From Leptolyngbya sp. Prado105 (GTDB taxonomy: Bacteria; Cyanobacteriota; Cyanobacteriia; Leptolyngbyales; Leptolyngbyaceae): DNA of 51,786 nucleotides. The stretch covers positions 1 to 51,786 of the forward strand of contig JALOOO010000021.1 in the NCBI GenBank assembly GCA_025454375.1. Direction: 5' to 3'. A model generated the notes under the pieces. The model was not told the DNA's origin. It worked only from the letters and a program-made list of their open reading frames with translations, and did no database searches. This document shows positions 12,001-17,037 of the stretch, in pieces; within the stretch, counting starts at the first letter, position 1; every line of letters starts with the position of its first letter. The translations under genes and the position numbers were made by a program.

Positions 12001-13773
12001 CCAGATAAAACGCTGAATGATTTAAGCGATAATCCTCGCACTCGCTATGAGTATGATCAGGCAGGGCAGCAGAAGGCAGTGATCGATGCGTTGAATCGTC
12101 GCACTGAATATCAGTATGACGACCTGGGACGGTTGAAGAAGTCCATCTTCGCTGACCAGACCTTCGTGGAAACGGAGTACGACAAGTTAGGGCGACGCAC
12201 GGCATCGATCGATCAAAACGGCAAACGCACAGAATACGAATACGATGCGCTCGGTCGGTTGATCGGGGTGAAGAATGCGCTCAACGATTGGACGCGCTAC
12301 AGCTACAACGAGATGGGTAACTTGACCACTGTGACTGATGCGGAACAGCGCACGACACGCTACGAGTACGATAAGCTCGGTCGGCGGACTGCAACGATTC
12401 TGCCGCTGGATCAGCGATCGACGATGACCTACGACGCGATCGGCAACGTGGCAGCCGTCACCGACTTCAATGGCAGAACGACGACGTATCAATACGATGC
12501 GTTTAATTGGCTGACCGAGAAGCGATTCCAAGATAGTTCGAGCGTTGCTTACACCTACACGCTTAATGGTCAGCGCGATACGATCGTCTTCAAGTCCGCA
12601 ATGGGTCAGGCAACCGAAGCCTATGGTTGGGATTATGACGAACGCGATCGTCTCACCAAACGTACTGACATCCTTGGCACAGGCAGCAACCAAACTACAA
12701 GAGCGATCGAGTACGGCTATGATATTGCGAGCAATAAAACCTGGGTGAAAACAGCATCGGGGACGACGACCTACACCTATGACGAACGTAATCGTCTAGA
12801 TGTGGTGCGACAGAATGGATTGCTGCAAGCAGATTATGAATACGATGCGGTCAGCAACCTCATCCGCACCAAGTTGGGCAATGGAACTGAGGAAGCTCGC
12901 CAATATGACCTGCTCAATCGTCTTACAGATCTAGAAAACCGCAAGCTGACTGCGGGCGGAACGGTTGAATCAGTGATCTCCAAGTTCTCTTATACCTTGG
13001 ACAAAGTAGGGAATCGGACAAAAATTACTGAGCAAAGTGGGCGCAGTCTGTTCTACACCTACGATGATCTGTACCGCCTCACGAAAGAAGTGATTGATGA
13101 GCCAGGTGGAACGATCGACGATCGCACGATCGAATACAACTACGATAAAGTCGGCAATCGGCTCTGGAAGAAGGAAACACTCAGCAGCGGCACGACCCAG
13201 ACGGATTATCAGTACGACAAGAACGATCGCTTGGAGTGGGAAAAAGTTGGCGGAGCGACGACGAGCAGCTATACCTATGATGCGAATGGCAGCACGTTAA
13301 CCAAAACAGAAAACGGTAACACAACCACTTACGTTTGGAATGATGACAAGCGCTTGATTGCTGCAACGATTCGGAATGCGAATGGCGATATTGAACAGCA
13401 ATTACAGTATCGCTATAACGACGACGGGATTCGGGTCTCTTCTACGGCGAATGGGCAAGAAACGCGCTTCTTGCTTGATGAAGTGCAACCTTATGCCCAG
13501 GTTCTCGAAGAATACACGCCAAACGGAACGGTTGCAGTATCATATGTCTACGGAAACGACCTAATCAGCCAGACGCAAGAAGGACAAACCACCTACTATC
13601 ACGTTGACGGCTTGGGCAGCACGACGGAATTGACGGATACGACTGGCACTGTCGTGAGCCGCTCCCGTTATGATGCGTTTGGGAATGGGGTCAAGGGTGA
13701 GGGGGCGATCGCAAACAAATATCTGTTCGCAGGTGAGCAGTTTGATTCGAGTCTGGGCGATGTTCGCAGGTGA
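1..13773 (+). CDS. Giant RHS/YD-repeat polymorphic toxin, N-terminus outside window, C-terminus frameshifted
   Basis: The frame is open from base 1, so the true start lies upstream. Visible residues (residue = base/3): Bacterial Ig-like repeats about 1-735; a cadherin-like module about 742-848; putative-Ig (He_PIG-like) repeats recurring to about 3150; a glutamine-amidotransferase-like insert about 1319-1520; two copies of an SdrD-B-like plus anchor-type module (about 1697-1978 and 2272-2557); RHS entry region about 3310; dense YD repeats about 3490-4520; then the HVDGLGSTTEL and RYDAFGN motifs that precede the RHS-associated core. RHS shells encapsulate a C-terminal toxin tip, so this is inferred to be an exported contact-dependent or secreted toxin. 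The protein stops at SSLGDVRR because a 37-bp tandem duplication shifts the frame before the core is complete. Its conserved 3' end forms one arm of a 99-bp inverted repeat. A type I exporter lies downstream. Confidence 0.93.
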   Translation, partial: WAFQVAPLNDGQYSFTTTAEDAAGNVSLPSAALLVTIDTKVDAPINLDLIPPSDSGQSDQDDITNQTSPIIAGQAEAGTIVKLYRETALIGEATTDTSGRWQVATTALGNGTHRLTATATDAAGNVSAASSPLTIVVDAVQPTLSLTTSTTTSITQVSKLTGSVNGTGSAIASATYFFDGGVERSIVLDAAGRFDQAFDLTGIANGNRILTIVTTDVAGNVRTTQLNVRIAVDKEAPVITGNLVRDTAPDNQTNQDVITFDPTVSGTVRDANAIVEFQARFSNTAPWVNILAQRQTDGSFTLTRSQLDLINGAAVPDGTYTLQLQAKDEFGNVSRFGLGFTLDTIVEPPQNLQLTASSDTGISGSDRITQISTPTLTGVAEPKARVQLFEGTTLIGQATATDQGTWQITTNALSNGVHPLTAIATDIAGNVSVPSVAFVVIVDAVLPTLRLNQAIDTTPLTNGARLNGIIDGTGSAIAQILYRWTTGQPILISVDATGAFNQELDFTGIGNGAQTLTIVAIDVAGNISTHLFNVTVALDTDAPLGSATLLNDTAMGGTTNTDLVTSDSTITGALLDANQIVAFRASVDTATPSVNVLAAVDQQGRFTLDRARLEQILGGTLSDGAHTVYLQAVDQYNNVSQIFEVSFVLDTSLALSVTLDPAFDSTPVGDRQTIAAVVSLSGQAEAGAIVKLVQTGATAISDANGRFVFENVTLALGENAFTFEAEDIAGNRFTTPLSIKRLETNQAPTDILLSRDTIPENSAAGVLVGILSTIDPDTGDQHQYTLVDNSNGRFQLIGNELRVAPGAILDYETATSYTVKVRTTDNGKPNLFFDKVLTVRLSDINERPVFTSTPIINAEAGKPYSYTITTIDPENGDRVISAENLPSWLTLTDNGDGTATLSGKPTGNQTGLYSIDLAVTDIGGLTSTQTYLLGVDLMLREGSRFRTSESVTFTIDRPKLLSFTIDPSFDTAKNFINDAFEVALVDAKGRSLVPAIAIDREVFFNWTEGESVALGAGATYNSASKTVTLNLSGIPKNTEATLVFRLVNDDQDTETQVRIRNLQLIDPPAGTLPPVIGYSGATNPILPVVPNFNVLEDVSSSMTVEYDQTSYDAAKKLLYAKIAVKHTGTYSVDVPLLVAVSRLSDPSVLVRNPDGFTPEGLPYYDFSHLVADGKFDPSEITSDRSLVFYNPNGVQFTYELVVLAQLNQKPVIESEPILETIAGKPYRYAVQASDPNRDVLSYRLLSAPEGMTINAQSGVIDWTPAAATQSIHTIIVQVSDGRGGIAEQNFTLAVTAAPPNRPPLITSTPVVDAQLRRVQAGRIIVANDEWTLSDSGFGSAPDDTKRFVENVANYFTGGKSGRFLGYSNNFGITGLPLAQAFQAAGHQLITTTVIDFKLETLRQYDGVFVGGFRADNRVLIDYVKSGGNVYLFAGTGTIGTSADEAKAWEALLNEFGLQYNSAYNGLGGVIPIDATPHPIFDNINQLYQWNGNSIVDLNIADDRGVIVARSQSGQGLYAIYDASFSAAGVYKYDVNAIDADQDDLTYSLVSAPDGMWIDPTSGVIRWFPNASQVGPNPVTVRVIDGKGGSTEQSFKVLVKPEAGNHDPIIITDPITQAYSTKSYSYKVKALDADNDPVIYSLLNRPTGMTIDSSTGQISWEAPNVGSHKVAVLVEDGRGGVTRQEFDLVVSNTVAPGEIRGTVWNDQNQDGARGSNEKGLAGIEIYLDLNNNGIFDLGELTTRTASDDLSTLGIDEAGSYRFENLTAGTYVVREKVPAGLIVTYPAGRMLLGQNLARNGSFEQGWGTSWWYVANAGTNYISDWDILLSSVDYCSDGLWDASDGRMSIDLDGTPGPGAIAQSFDTVPGQEYLVTFDLSAHGYLTAGDTRPMLISAAGQSREFTATAGGGTRNMQYQRQTWRFTAISNRSTLQFTSTRGDSYGPVLDNVSVQPIVLLNDSSHIVNLNAAQIIENINFGNYKNDLPTNRDPKFNSVPPLLATAGELFQYQSLAVDPDFDSLNYELLVNPDGMVIDSATGKIFWQPSPGQLTQSNDIYLGDGTYNVLLKVQDNKGGIDLQSFKVVLQRGNQAPVFTSIAPTNAATQIGKSFVYQAVAFDLDSDALTFSLDAGLQGLSIDAQTGLLFWKPTSSQSPGLYDIAIRVTDAKGASATQSLKVALQAAENQSPFIVSTPETQFYNSSYTYQVRAIDANNDTLTYSLIDRPDGMVIDSTTGKIVWMPQNTSSNQTSVRVQVQDGRGGEDVQAFTLNRVINTGEIRGRVWEDNNKNALIDAVELGLTNIEVYLDQNDNGVYDLGEAVTQANKTGSYRFSNLQAGTYTVREKLPNGFSYSYPASQRILGNNLIVNGSFEQVAQLDRLRSAGYGYVTIGGSSSTDIVGWQTIGGPNNTNSIDLQYSSFWNASDGQVSIDMIGVPGPGRIEQTFATVPGETYQVTFDLGANCDIPGQEVRSLVVSAAGQSQRFNGISSGVSRRIDYQRLSWTFTANQTQTTLSFFTEYVDFYGWGPTLDNVSVRPILGTSDSFHRVQVAEGQLVEDLNFGNVRNADAPVNLSPEFITTPSTNVAAGNVFRYEATAIDSNADSLAYELLVGPIGMSIDSQTGVLVWKPTLADANELTSIRGERGVHSIIIRANDQRGGTTLQSFQIKVSSVNQAPIITSTPRTTARIGSAYFYNVEASDAERDTLVYTLDATSISLGMTLTDGILSWTPTAAQAGNHSISISVSDGKATTTQTYTLLVASQAINRAPVITSAPNLTTNLEQAYGYDLSGTDADGDPVLWSLEQRPEGMIINPKTGALRWQPTATQIGEHTVAVRLIDSAGLYTVQEFTLTVTGTNAPPMILSVPITRASQNQSYGYTAVASDPENTALTFGLGRRPNGMTIDTQTGKLLWTPTGSQLGSHTIDVQVTDAQGATTTQTFDIVVGTTAINQAPNITSTPVFMANPQTGYRYEVKASDPDGNPLTYKLLKAPTGMTISAAGVVSWNQPLNGIYDVIVGVEDGSTGMAQGFKLTVRSNRAPEIRSVAPASVTLGTPYRYDVQAIDGDGDALSYRLDEASIARGMTIDDRGRMTWTSQQPGEYSVTITVTDAQGATTQEIVPLRVERDAIAPSVQLMGSTDLGEPGSTITLYARATDNQRVEDLVLTVNGQRVLLDANGQATVKLGAAGTQLVAIASATDAAGNQGFSQQVTIESVDFTAEFNPVFGLNLGSLTDEFITNRTPIRGSVGGEGFARYELAIAPLGSDQFKTIATGNTAISNGTLGTLDPSLLQNDAYTVRLIVYGTNGTNTYTEETINVAGELKLGNFRLSFTDLAVPVTGIPISLTRTYDTLTSSQSDDFGYGWRMEFRDTDLRTSVRKRSEEEELLDRYPAFDDRTKVFITLPGGKREAFSFKAKQVTQIDGVPLGMFASYFYEPTFIAEKGNTSKLTIEFNGYIRPDANGRYIGQQGQPFNPADTLFGSVYVLTTKDGTQYRIDAKTGDLLTVRDTNGNTLTYTDDAITSSTGQKVTFERDARGRIVSVKDPMQEYVRYEYDDNGDLVSVSDREKNVTRLVYDTSYDDPNFVGTDDPGRIKRSHFLREIIDPLNRTGARSEYDENGRLKQIVDANGKAVEMTYDLNNDRQVVKDQLGNETIYVYDDRGNVLTEIDAEGNITQRQYNEDNWVTEETIISDRSDDPTTSGKEGFTTKYTYDAKGNKLTETNHLNQTTYYTYGDKGRLLSETDALGRTTLNQYDSSGNLTQTKDAKGQISSYSYDSFGLLKGLTDANLKATSFSYDDRGNVSQVKDAQGNITDYTYNPRGDKLTETRYRKKADGTVEALLTLWTYDSEGRVKTMTDAEQNRSVYGYDKLGRQVWVLDARGYLNESKYNEKGELEASLSSDGTKYRYDEANDQLIVLEAGTLSRRQVTYVYDDAGRKISETDALNRTTRYLYDKVGRLTQVLLPDATSNNWDDNPFTKTEYYTDGLVKAQIDERGNRTEFRYDSVGRQIEIIAPDKTLNDLSDNPRTRYEYDQAGQQKAVIDALNRRTEYQYDDLGRLKKSIFADQTFVETEYDKLGRRTASIDQNGKRTEYEYDALGRLIGVKNALNDWTRYSYNEMGNLTTVTDAEQRTTRYEYDKLGRRTATILPLDQRSTMTYDAIGNVAAVTDFNGRTTTYQYDAFNWLTEKRFQDSSSVAYTYTLNGQRDTIVFKSAMGQATEAYGWDYDERDRLTKRTDILGTGSNQTTRAIEYGYDIASNKTWVKTASGTTTYTYDERNRLDVVRQNGLLQADYEYDAVSNLIRTKLGNGTEEARQYDLLNRLTDLENRKLTAGGTVESVISKFSYTLDKVGNRTKITEQSGRSLFYTYDDLYRLTKEVIDEPGGTIDDRTIEYNYDKVGNRLWKKETLSSGTTQTDYQYDKNDRLEWEKVGGATTSSYTYDANGSTLTKTENGNTTTYVWNDDKRLIAATIRNANGDIEQQLQYRYNDDGIRVSSTANGQETRFLLDEVQPYAQVLEEYTPNGTVAVSYVYGNDLISQTQEGQTTYYHVDGLGSTTELTDTTGTVVSRSRYDAFGNGVKGEGAIANKYLFAGEQFDSSLGDVRR

Positions 13774-13804
13774 GCAGTTTGATTCGAGTCTGGGCGATTA
13801 CTAT
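13669..13804 (+). repeat. Left arm of 99-bp perfect inverted repeat in the RHS core
   Basis: Bases 13,669-13,760 plus 13,798-13,804 (skipping the duplicated 37-bp block) match the reverse complement of 16,889-16,987 at every position. Identity stops abruptly on both sides: RYDAFGN is preceded by unrelated codons in each arm, and after GDYY the two core ends diverge. The arm encodes the last invariant piece of the RHS shell, so a crossover anywhere in it preserves the reading frame of the core. Confidence 0.93.
13724..13797 (+). repeat. Exact 37-bp tandem duplication causing a frameshift
   Basis: The 37 bases at 13,724-13,760 recur without mismatch at 13,761-13,797. Because 37 is one more than a multiple of three, the duplication moves translation into the +1 frame and creates a stop at 13,771-13,773. 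The other inverted-repeat arm (16,889-16,987) carries this block only once, which identifies the duplicated state as derived. Tandem repeats of this size can be lost by slippage or recA-dependent recombination, so this could act as a reversible off switch; an assembly artefact is also possible. Confidence 0.95.
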
Positions 13805-14476
13805 TTGCGCGATCGATTCTATGAGGCTGCCTCCGGAAGATTTCTACGGCGGGATGTTTACGAAGGATTACTTGACGAGCCTTTGTCGTTGCACAAGTAT
13901 GTGTATGCACACAGTAATCCAATAAATCTTATTGACCCTCTTGGACTTTATTCGTTGCAGCAAGGGAACATGGTGCATGACGCAATTGGGCTTGACTTTT
14001 CGCGATCTGGTTCAAGACGCTTCTGGGATCAAAATTTTCGGGGCGGACGGCGACTAACTGTTAAGAGGATTTTGGGAGATGCAGATGGATTGTCACTAGG
14101 ATTTCCAGGGTTTAATCGTAAACGAGTTGATCTTGCAGATTACGACACTCGTCAATTCTATGAGATTAAGCCAGTAAATAGGTTTACGGAAGGTGTACAG
14201 CAAATGACAGAATATCTGTTCATCTTGAATTTTGCGCCAGGTCAGACGAATCGTTGGCATATTGGAAGCGCAAGCAATTACACTCCTTCCCCTGTAGTCC
14301 CGCTACCTACTGGAGAGATAGCTCTTGTTGCTCCACCTACAATGGGAGTAATAACATACAGCATCCACAACCCAAGACTCACCCTTGCTCTTCTTGAGGC
14401 TACAAATGCAGTATTGGTCGCTACACTGTTGACGGCAGCGATCGTAGTGGCATCGCAAGCTCGTGGATTTGCTTAA
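13763..14476 (+). pseudogene. Detached RHS core end plus nuclease toxin tip 1, out of frame with the RHS gene
   Basis: In the +1 frame relative to the RHS gene the core resumes as FAGEQFDSSLGDYYLRDRFY and continues through LHKYVYAHSNPINLIDPLGL, the canonical junction where RHS tips begin. The roughly 170-residue tip that follows contains RVDLADYDT then FYEIKP, the D...ExK pattern of PD-(D/E)XK nucleases, and ends in a hydrophobic Ala/Val-rich stretch. Removing one copy of the 37-bp duplication would join it to the giant gene in frame. An ATG exists at 13,670, but its first residues are a wrong-frame reading of the repeat and I do not regard it as a designed start. As the sequence stands, the toxin is made only if the ribosome shifts frame or the duplication is lost. 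Nuclease class is an inference from motifs. Confidence 0.85.
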
Positions 14477-14500
14477 CTACTTGCCTTGAGAATAGTCAAT

Positions 14501-15235
14501 ATGCAGTCTAATTCCTATCAAGCAATCAATGATGAGCTTAATGCCAGATTCTTCAATTGGCGTTTAAAAGACATGAACCGAGAAGTAATGGACAGATTTC
14601 CCTTTGTTTCCAAAATGAAAAGTCCGTACATCAGATGGGCTTTGTCAACCTTGCAGTTGTTCTCCCAAGAAGAGCAAGTGGTCATTCTCACGGCTTTGAT
14701 TAAGAAAAAGACAAGTCCAAGAATTAGTGGAAAGATTACTGCACAAGAGCAGAATTCTCTAGGCTCGTTTCTTAAAGAAGAAGCAAGAGTTAGAGTGCAG
14801 AACGAGCAAATTCGTCGCTTATTCTCTGATGAAACACCTCTAGTTAATCTCGATAAGAAGTATCTTAGGAAGTGCATCATTCAAGAGATGCAGTCAGTAT
14901 TTAATGTTAAACCTAAAAGATATGATGGAGACTTGCTTTACCAAATTCATCACGGATTATGGAGGTTAGATACCCGGATTGAGGTTGAATCTACATCGTA
15001 TGCTTATTCTCAAGCTATCCAATACGAAATCTCTACAACGGAGAAGACAGAAAGCTCTATTCGACTTAGCCCTATTGAGCTAACAGAGTGGCTAGGAATT
15101 GGCTCTGGAACTTGGTGCTTTGAGGAGGTAGCTGAAGTTCCGCTTGTGGCTCAAGAGATTGCAAAAGTTTGCTCTCATTTTAGAGAAGCGATGAATGAAA
15201 TCACAGCAGGGTTGGATGTAAACGAGTGCTATTGA
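14501..15235 (+). CDS. Candidate immunity protein for RHS tip 1
   Basis: A protein of 244 residues, soluble, mixed helical, with no membrane segment and no family that I recognise. The ATG at 14,501 is preferred over an in-frame TTG at 14,486. It begins 24 bases after the stop of the tip 1 nuclease and on the same strand, the position in which immunity genes of polymorphic toxins normally sit. It is followed by a small hairpin at 15,241-15,264. Its lower G+C and codon use resemble the tip rather than the RHS shell, consistent with tip and immunity travelling together. The immunity role is inferred only from position. Confidence 0.75.
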   Translation: MQSNSYQAINDELNARFFNWRLKDMNREVMDRFPFVSKMKSPYIRWALSTLQLFSQEEQVVILTALIKKKTSPRISGKITAQEQNSLGSFLKEEARVRVQNEQIRRLFSDETPLVNLDKKYLRKCIIQEMQSVFNVKPKRYDGDLLYQIHHGLWRLDTRIEVESTSYAYSQAIQYEISTTEKTESSIRLSPIELTEWLGIGSGTWCFEEVAEVPLVAQEIAKVCSHFREAMNEITAGLDVNECY

Positions 15236-15240
15236 TTTCT

Positions 15241-15264
15241 TCTAGCGCACATTGCGCTCCTAGG
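15241..15264 (+). terminator. Small hairpin after the candidate immunity gene
   Basis: AGCGCA (15,244-15,249) pairs with TGCGCT (15,253-15,258) around CAT, and flanking CTAG halves can extend the stem. The following bases are A-rich rather than a T run, so intrinsic termination would be weak on the plus strand. Confidence 0.35.
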
Positions 15265-15390
15265 AAAATTAAAAGGCGAACCAGACACAAGAACGTTAAC
15301 GATTTATAGAGAAACCTGAAACTCATCCCAAAATTCAGCTTTTATATCCTCGAAGTTTTATGTCTGAAAGCGTAATTTTTTCTAAAGCAA

Positions 15391-16062
15391 ATGGTGGAAT
15401 TTAAGGCAGAATCTAAAGAGGAAGTTTCTTCGACCTCAGAAATCATAATGGCTCACTTCACAGTCCTGGTAATTATACCTCCGCGCACAATGAATATTCA
15501 GAAAACAGTTAGAGAACTGCTAAATCCTTTTTATTCTGAACTAAATGTTGAACCATATAGAGAATACCTTGATCAAAGAGCATTATCGGAAGAAATCCGG
15601 TCTTTATCAATGCTACCAGAACAAGAAATTGAAAAACTAGCAAGGAAATGGGAAGTTCCACATGATGATTTAGTTACACTAGCCAAGTTAAATCTGGATT
15701 GGTGCGACGATGAAGTTGTAGGGACTGATGAAAACGGAGCTTACCGTACAACGACTATTAACCCTTTAGGAAAATGGGACTCATACAGCTTTATTGAAGC
15801 CGAGACAGATGAAACCGCTGTTGCGATTTCATACCCCTGTCAAGTCTCGAATCTGCTATCAGTAGTACCGTATGCGATTCTTACTCCAGATGGACAGTGG
15901 CACGAAGCGGGTAGCAAAGTGGGTATGGAAACACTAAGAAGGAGTTTGCTAGAAACTGATGAGCCAGAGTCTTCGGAAGAAGTTACTTGGAATCTGATCG
16001 TAGAAGCAATTCTAGCTCGCTATTCGGACTATTCTGTTGTTGCTCTAAACTGCCATGTCTAG
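15391..16062 (+). CDS. Small cassette protein with N-terminal FTVLVI motif, possible second immunity protein
   Basis: Up to 223 residues. An internal ATG at 15,448 gives a product starting MAHFTVLVII, which resembles a loosely defined family of small phage- and actinobacteria-associated proteins that begin this way and contain a KWD motif (here GKWDSYS). I therefore suspect the shorter start, but neither start has a good ribosome binding site. It lies inside the invertible segment, convergent with tip 2 and separated from the upstream gene by 155 bp, so it probably has its own promoter. It may protect against tip 2 in either orientation or be unrelated cargo. Function unknown. Confidence 0.7.
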   Translation: MVEFKAESKEEVSSTSEIIMAHFTVLVIIPPRTMNIQKTVRELLNPFYSELNVEPYREYLDQRALSEEIRSLSMLPEQEIEKLARKWEVPHDDLVTLAKLNLDWCDDEVVGTDENGAYRTTTINPLGKWDSYSFIEAETDETAVAISYPCQVSNLLSVVPYAILTPDGQWHEAGSKVGMETLRRSLLETDEPESSEEVTWNLIVEAILARYSDYSVVALNCHV

Positions 16063-16099
16063 TACATACACGGACGTAAGTGTGACTCGCTTTCAAAGC

Positions 16100-16133
16100 A
16101 ATACTCAAGTAGTGCCTTACTAGCTCGAGTATT
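16100..16133. terminator. Hairpin between convergent cassette genes
   Basis: AATACTC (16,100-16,106) and GAGTATT (16,127-16,133) pair perfectly, and the inner bases extend the stem with one mismatch and one bulge. It falls exactly between the stop of the rightward gene (16,062) and the stop of leftward tip 2 (16,136-16,138), so a bidirectional termination role is likely. No long T run is present. Confidence 0.45.
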
Positions 16134-16135
16134 AC

Positions 16136-16987
16136 CTAGAGCCAACCATACCTGGCTACTAATGATGATGCTGCAATAGCTGCGATCAGAGAGATATTAA
16201 CTTGCTGAATATACGATGTAGTCGATGACAGCGAAGGTTGAAATGCTGGACTAAGAGCGGTATCAGGTTCTCCACCTTCACGCCACTTTTTAAGGTTTTT
16301 TCTGGCTGCCGCTGTTAGAGCGCCAAGCGCTATGATTGCATCAGCAAGATTACTTCTCGTAGTATAGAAAAGTACGCCATCGTCATTGTAATAAATAATT
16401 GGAGTCCCGTCTTCAACAATTAGTGCTCCAATAGTAGGAATTGCTTTCCATGCTGTGTTTGGCATGTACTCTGGCTGTAGAGACGCTTTATATCTTCCCA
16501 TTTGCTCTGAAGCAGCCTTTCGTCCTCTAGGAGTGAATGGTTTAACTTCCATGTAATGCTTTTGATCATAGTTCAAAATGTCAGGACACAAAGCTTTATT
16601 CTTACCTACCCCACATCCGACTGCGGTATTCTCCCCTGTGTAGATATTGTCTCCAGCAAAATCAGGGTCGTTCCTGTATTGTCGAGTAATTGCCCGCTCA
16701 GCCAACCCTCCAAATCTGGATAGTTCATTAGGATCTTCAGAGGAAAATCCTGTCGGGTCTACTAGGGTTGCTGGATTAGCATTGCCGTAAATGTACTTGT
16801 GAAGCGTTAGTGGCTTACCTAATCGTCCTTCATAGGTGTCTCGCCTCGTAAACCTTCCTGCGCTGGTATCATAGTACCGTTGACGTAGATAGTAATCGCC
16901 CAGACTCGAATCAAACTGCTCACCTGCGAACAGATATTTGTTTGCGATCGCCCCCTCACCCTTGACCCCATTCCCAAACGCATCATA
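16136..16987 (-). CDS. Silent alternative RHS C-terminal cassette with nuclease tip 2
   Basis: The minus-strand frame is open through the entire repeat arm and encodes a complete RHS core end: FAGEQFDSSLGDYYLRQRYY, AGRFTRRDTYEG, LHKYIYGNANPATLVDPTG. A tip unrelated to tip 1 follows. In the tip, CPDILNY then YMEVKP is the PD...ExK pattern of PD-(D/E)XK nucleases, and the C-terminus is hydrophobic. There is no start codon with a ribosome site at the core end; a TTG at 16,705 lies inside the tip and is an unlikely start. The cassette is therefore a silent donor that becomes expressed only when joined to the RHS gene by inversion. It is intact and in frame with the RHS codon register. Confidence 0.88.
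   Translation of the reverse strand, partial: YDAFGNGVKGEGAIANKYLFAGEQFDSSLGDYYLRQRYYDTSAGRFTRRDTYEGRLGKPLTLHKYIYGNANPATLVDPTGFSSEDPNELSRFGGLAERAITRQYRNDPDFAGDNIYTGENTAVGCGVGKNKALCPDILNYDQKHYMEVKPFTPRGRKAASEQMGRYKASLQPEYMPNTAWKAIPTIGALIVEDGTPIIYYNDDGVLFYTTRSNLADAIIALGALTAAARKNLKKWREGGEPDTALSPAFQPSLSSTTSYIQQVNISLIAAIAASSLVARYGWL
16889..16987 (-). repeat. Right arm of 99-bp perfect inverted repeat
   Basis: On the minus strand this encodes YDAFGNGVKGEGAIANKYLF and continues through SSLGDYY, identical at the nucleotide level to the RHS gene apart from the missing duplication. It heads the silent alternative tip and lies 50 bp from the ATG of a tyrosine recombinase. Such sharply bounded perfect identity points to ongoing exchange or very recent copying. 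Confidence 0.93.
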
Positions 16988-17037
16988 CTTTTTCGGTGCT
17001 ACGCCTGATTTATCGTGATACTTTGGAATTTCTCACC

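Larger units (their letters stand above)
13669..16987. mobile_element. Candidate invertible tip-switching cassette
   Basis: The segment is bounded by the 99-bp inverted repeat. It contains tip 1 in the RHS direction, a candidate immunity gene, a second small gene, and tip 2 pointing back toward the RHS core. Inversion by crossover in the arms would fuse tip 2 in frame to the giant RHS gene and silence tip 1. If the crossover falls upstream of 13,724, the duplication leaves with tip 1 and the new fusion is intact. The adjacent tyrosine recombinase is the natural candidate enzyme, by analogy with the PilV shufflon and its Rci recombinase. Inversion itself is inferred, not observed. Confidence 0.75.

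Noticed and set aside
12187-12693. Minus-strand frame of 168 codons opposite the YD repeats
   Set aside because: Shadow of the RHS reading frame, compositionally a reverse image of YD repeats.
13670-13762. ATG at 13,670 as a true start for a free-standing toxin
   Set aside because: The first 31 codons are the RHS repeat arm read in the wrong frame and no ribosome site precedes it, so the frameshift explanation is simpler.
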